Source of the DNA: Halotia branconii CENA392
Lineage (GTDB): Bacteria > Cyanobacteriota > Cyanobacteriia > Cyanobacteriales > Nostocaceae
Length of the DNA: 64,000 nt
Direction: 5' to 3'
Assembly (NCBI RefSeq): GCF_029953635.1
Contig: NZ_CP124543.1
Coordinates: 1,529,455 to 1,593,454, forward strand
Shown: in pieces, positions 63,543 through 64,000 of the stretch
How positions within the stretch are numbered: position 1 is the stretch's first letter
Layout of the letters: each line of letters opens with the position of its first letter
Notes under the pieces: model-generated
What the model saw: only the letters and a program-made list of their open reading frames with translations
Told to the model about the DNA's origin: nothing
Databases searched by the model: none
Made by a program: the position numbers and the translations under genes

Positions 63543-63849
63543 TAAGCTACATCCTTTTTCCAAATGCGACGCATCTGCTCACCAACTGAATAATCTTGCG
63601 CCGAAATAATAATACCTGAATGAGTTCTTTTCTCGGTAATGTAGAGACTGTGTAACTGACACAAATCACTAACATTAAATGTGTAAAATACTCTTTGCTG
63701 TTGTGTAACGATAGTTAACTGTTTTTCATCATTAAAACCAGTTGTACTTAATTCCCGACAGTTGTAACATCTACCCCTCTTGCTCTTAATGCTCCTACGA
63801 ATCGATGATCCATCGCATCTTCATCGATTAACAATCGTATTTCGCTCAT
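63542..63849 (-). pseudogene. DUF5615 PIN-like toxin with a frameshift
   Basis: The ATG at 63849 opens MSEIRLLIDEDAMDHRFVGA then LRARGVDVTTV and a stop. One frame over, the sequence continues RELSTTGFNDEKQLTIVTQQ, YTFNVSDLCQLHS and GEQMRRIWKKDVA to a normal stop. Together these make a DUF5615 (Mut7-C-like PIN) protein, with its Asp-rich N-terminus (LIDEDA). The total length is 308 nt, one short of a multiple of three, so a single-base deletion near 63756 explains it. It is probably inactive, unless the deletion is a sequencing error. Confidence 0.7.
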
Positions 63850-63854
63850 ACTAA

Positions 63855-64000
63855 CTAACCCATCTGGGCAGCAAGTTGTTCATAGTTGGACTTTTCCACA
63901 GAAAGATATGCTTCAACTTCTTCTCGATTAGCATGATAGTAAGTCAAGGCTGCATACACTTGTACTAATGCTAAATTACCCATGCGTTCGACAATTTCTT
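63855..64000 (-). CDS. DUF433 family antitoxin-like protein, C-terminal part (runs off right edge)
   Basis: The last 48 codons are visible: EIVERMGNLALVQVYAAL, then YYHANREEVEAYL, which is the C-terminal region of DUF433 proteins (helix-turn-helix like). DUF433 genes commonly precede DUF5615 genes as antitoxin and toxin, and here the DUF5615 remnant begins 5 bp after its stop. The start is outside the window. Confidence 0.78.
   Translation of the reverse strand, partial: EIVERMGNLALVQVYAALTYYHANREEVEAYLSVEKSNYEQLAAQMG

Overview
The window looks like chromosome from a filamentous, heterocyst-lineage cyanobacterium (Nostocales). Signs are very frequent GCGATCGC (HIP1) octamers, many heptanucleotide short tandem repeats between genes, a high-light-inducible protein, a PEP-CTERM protein, DUF1517 and Pkn-type kinases, and a small PatX-like protein carrying RGSGR. 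The trehalose cluster treZ-treY-treH on one strand matches the arrangement known from Anabaena/Nostoc. No phage, rRNA operon, complete insertion sequence or CRISPR array was seen. One tRNA (Ala, anticodon TGC) is present.

Layout. 1-9.3 kb: the first 1206 codons of an alpha-2-macroglobulin lipoprotein, a decayed histidine-kinase fragment, an FAD oxidoreductase, a patX candidate, a ferritin-like diiron protein and an Nfu iron-sulfur scaffold. 9.3-17.8 kb: a GH57 glycosidase, two Ser/Thr kinases (the second with a membrane segment and seven WD40 repeats), a flavin reductase and a DUF2887 nuclease-like gene broken by a 72-bp palindromic element. 17.8-24.9 kb: an unusual PlsY-like/PEP-synthase-like fusion, a 46-residue membrane protein, a GDSL hydrolase, a fibrillin-like protein and a retropepsin-like two-gene module. 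25-31.8 kb: treH, treY and treZ, separated by repeats that include a 10-copy 21-bp minisatellite. 32-43.3 kb: an O-methyltransferase, trhO, tRNA-Ala, a DUF938 methyltransferase, an acyltransferase, an Rpn-type nuclease, leuCD, a broken UPF0175/DUF3368 toxin-antitoxin pair between 26-bp direct repeats, tyrA and a pentapeptide-repeat protein. 43.4-59 kb: DUF1517, a lipoprotein, a GT2-TPR protein, fdhD, rbgA, aroA, a thioredoxin-like protein, hli, a PEP-CTERM protein, a ClC-CBS-USP transporter and an M61 peptidase. 59-64 kb: a Crp-family regulator, a PilB-related protein without an ATPase core, a second retropepsin-like module, and a chain of toxin-antitoxin genes running off the right edge.

Most of the window is housekeeping (aromatic and leucine synthesis, Fe-S assembly, ribosome GTPase, tRNA modification) mixed with carbohydrate and stress functions (trehalose, GH57, HLIP, ferritin-like). 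The accessory material is small: four toxin-antitoxin-like modules, two of them damaged, and a dense scatter of repeats. I saw no large undescribed system. The best leads are the PatX peptide, the PlsY/PEP-synthase fusion, the two retropepsin-like modules and the gene damage next to repeat elements.
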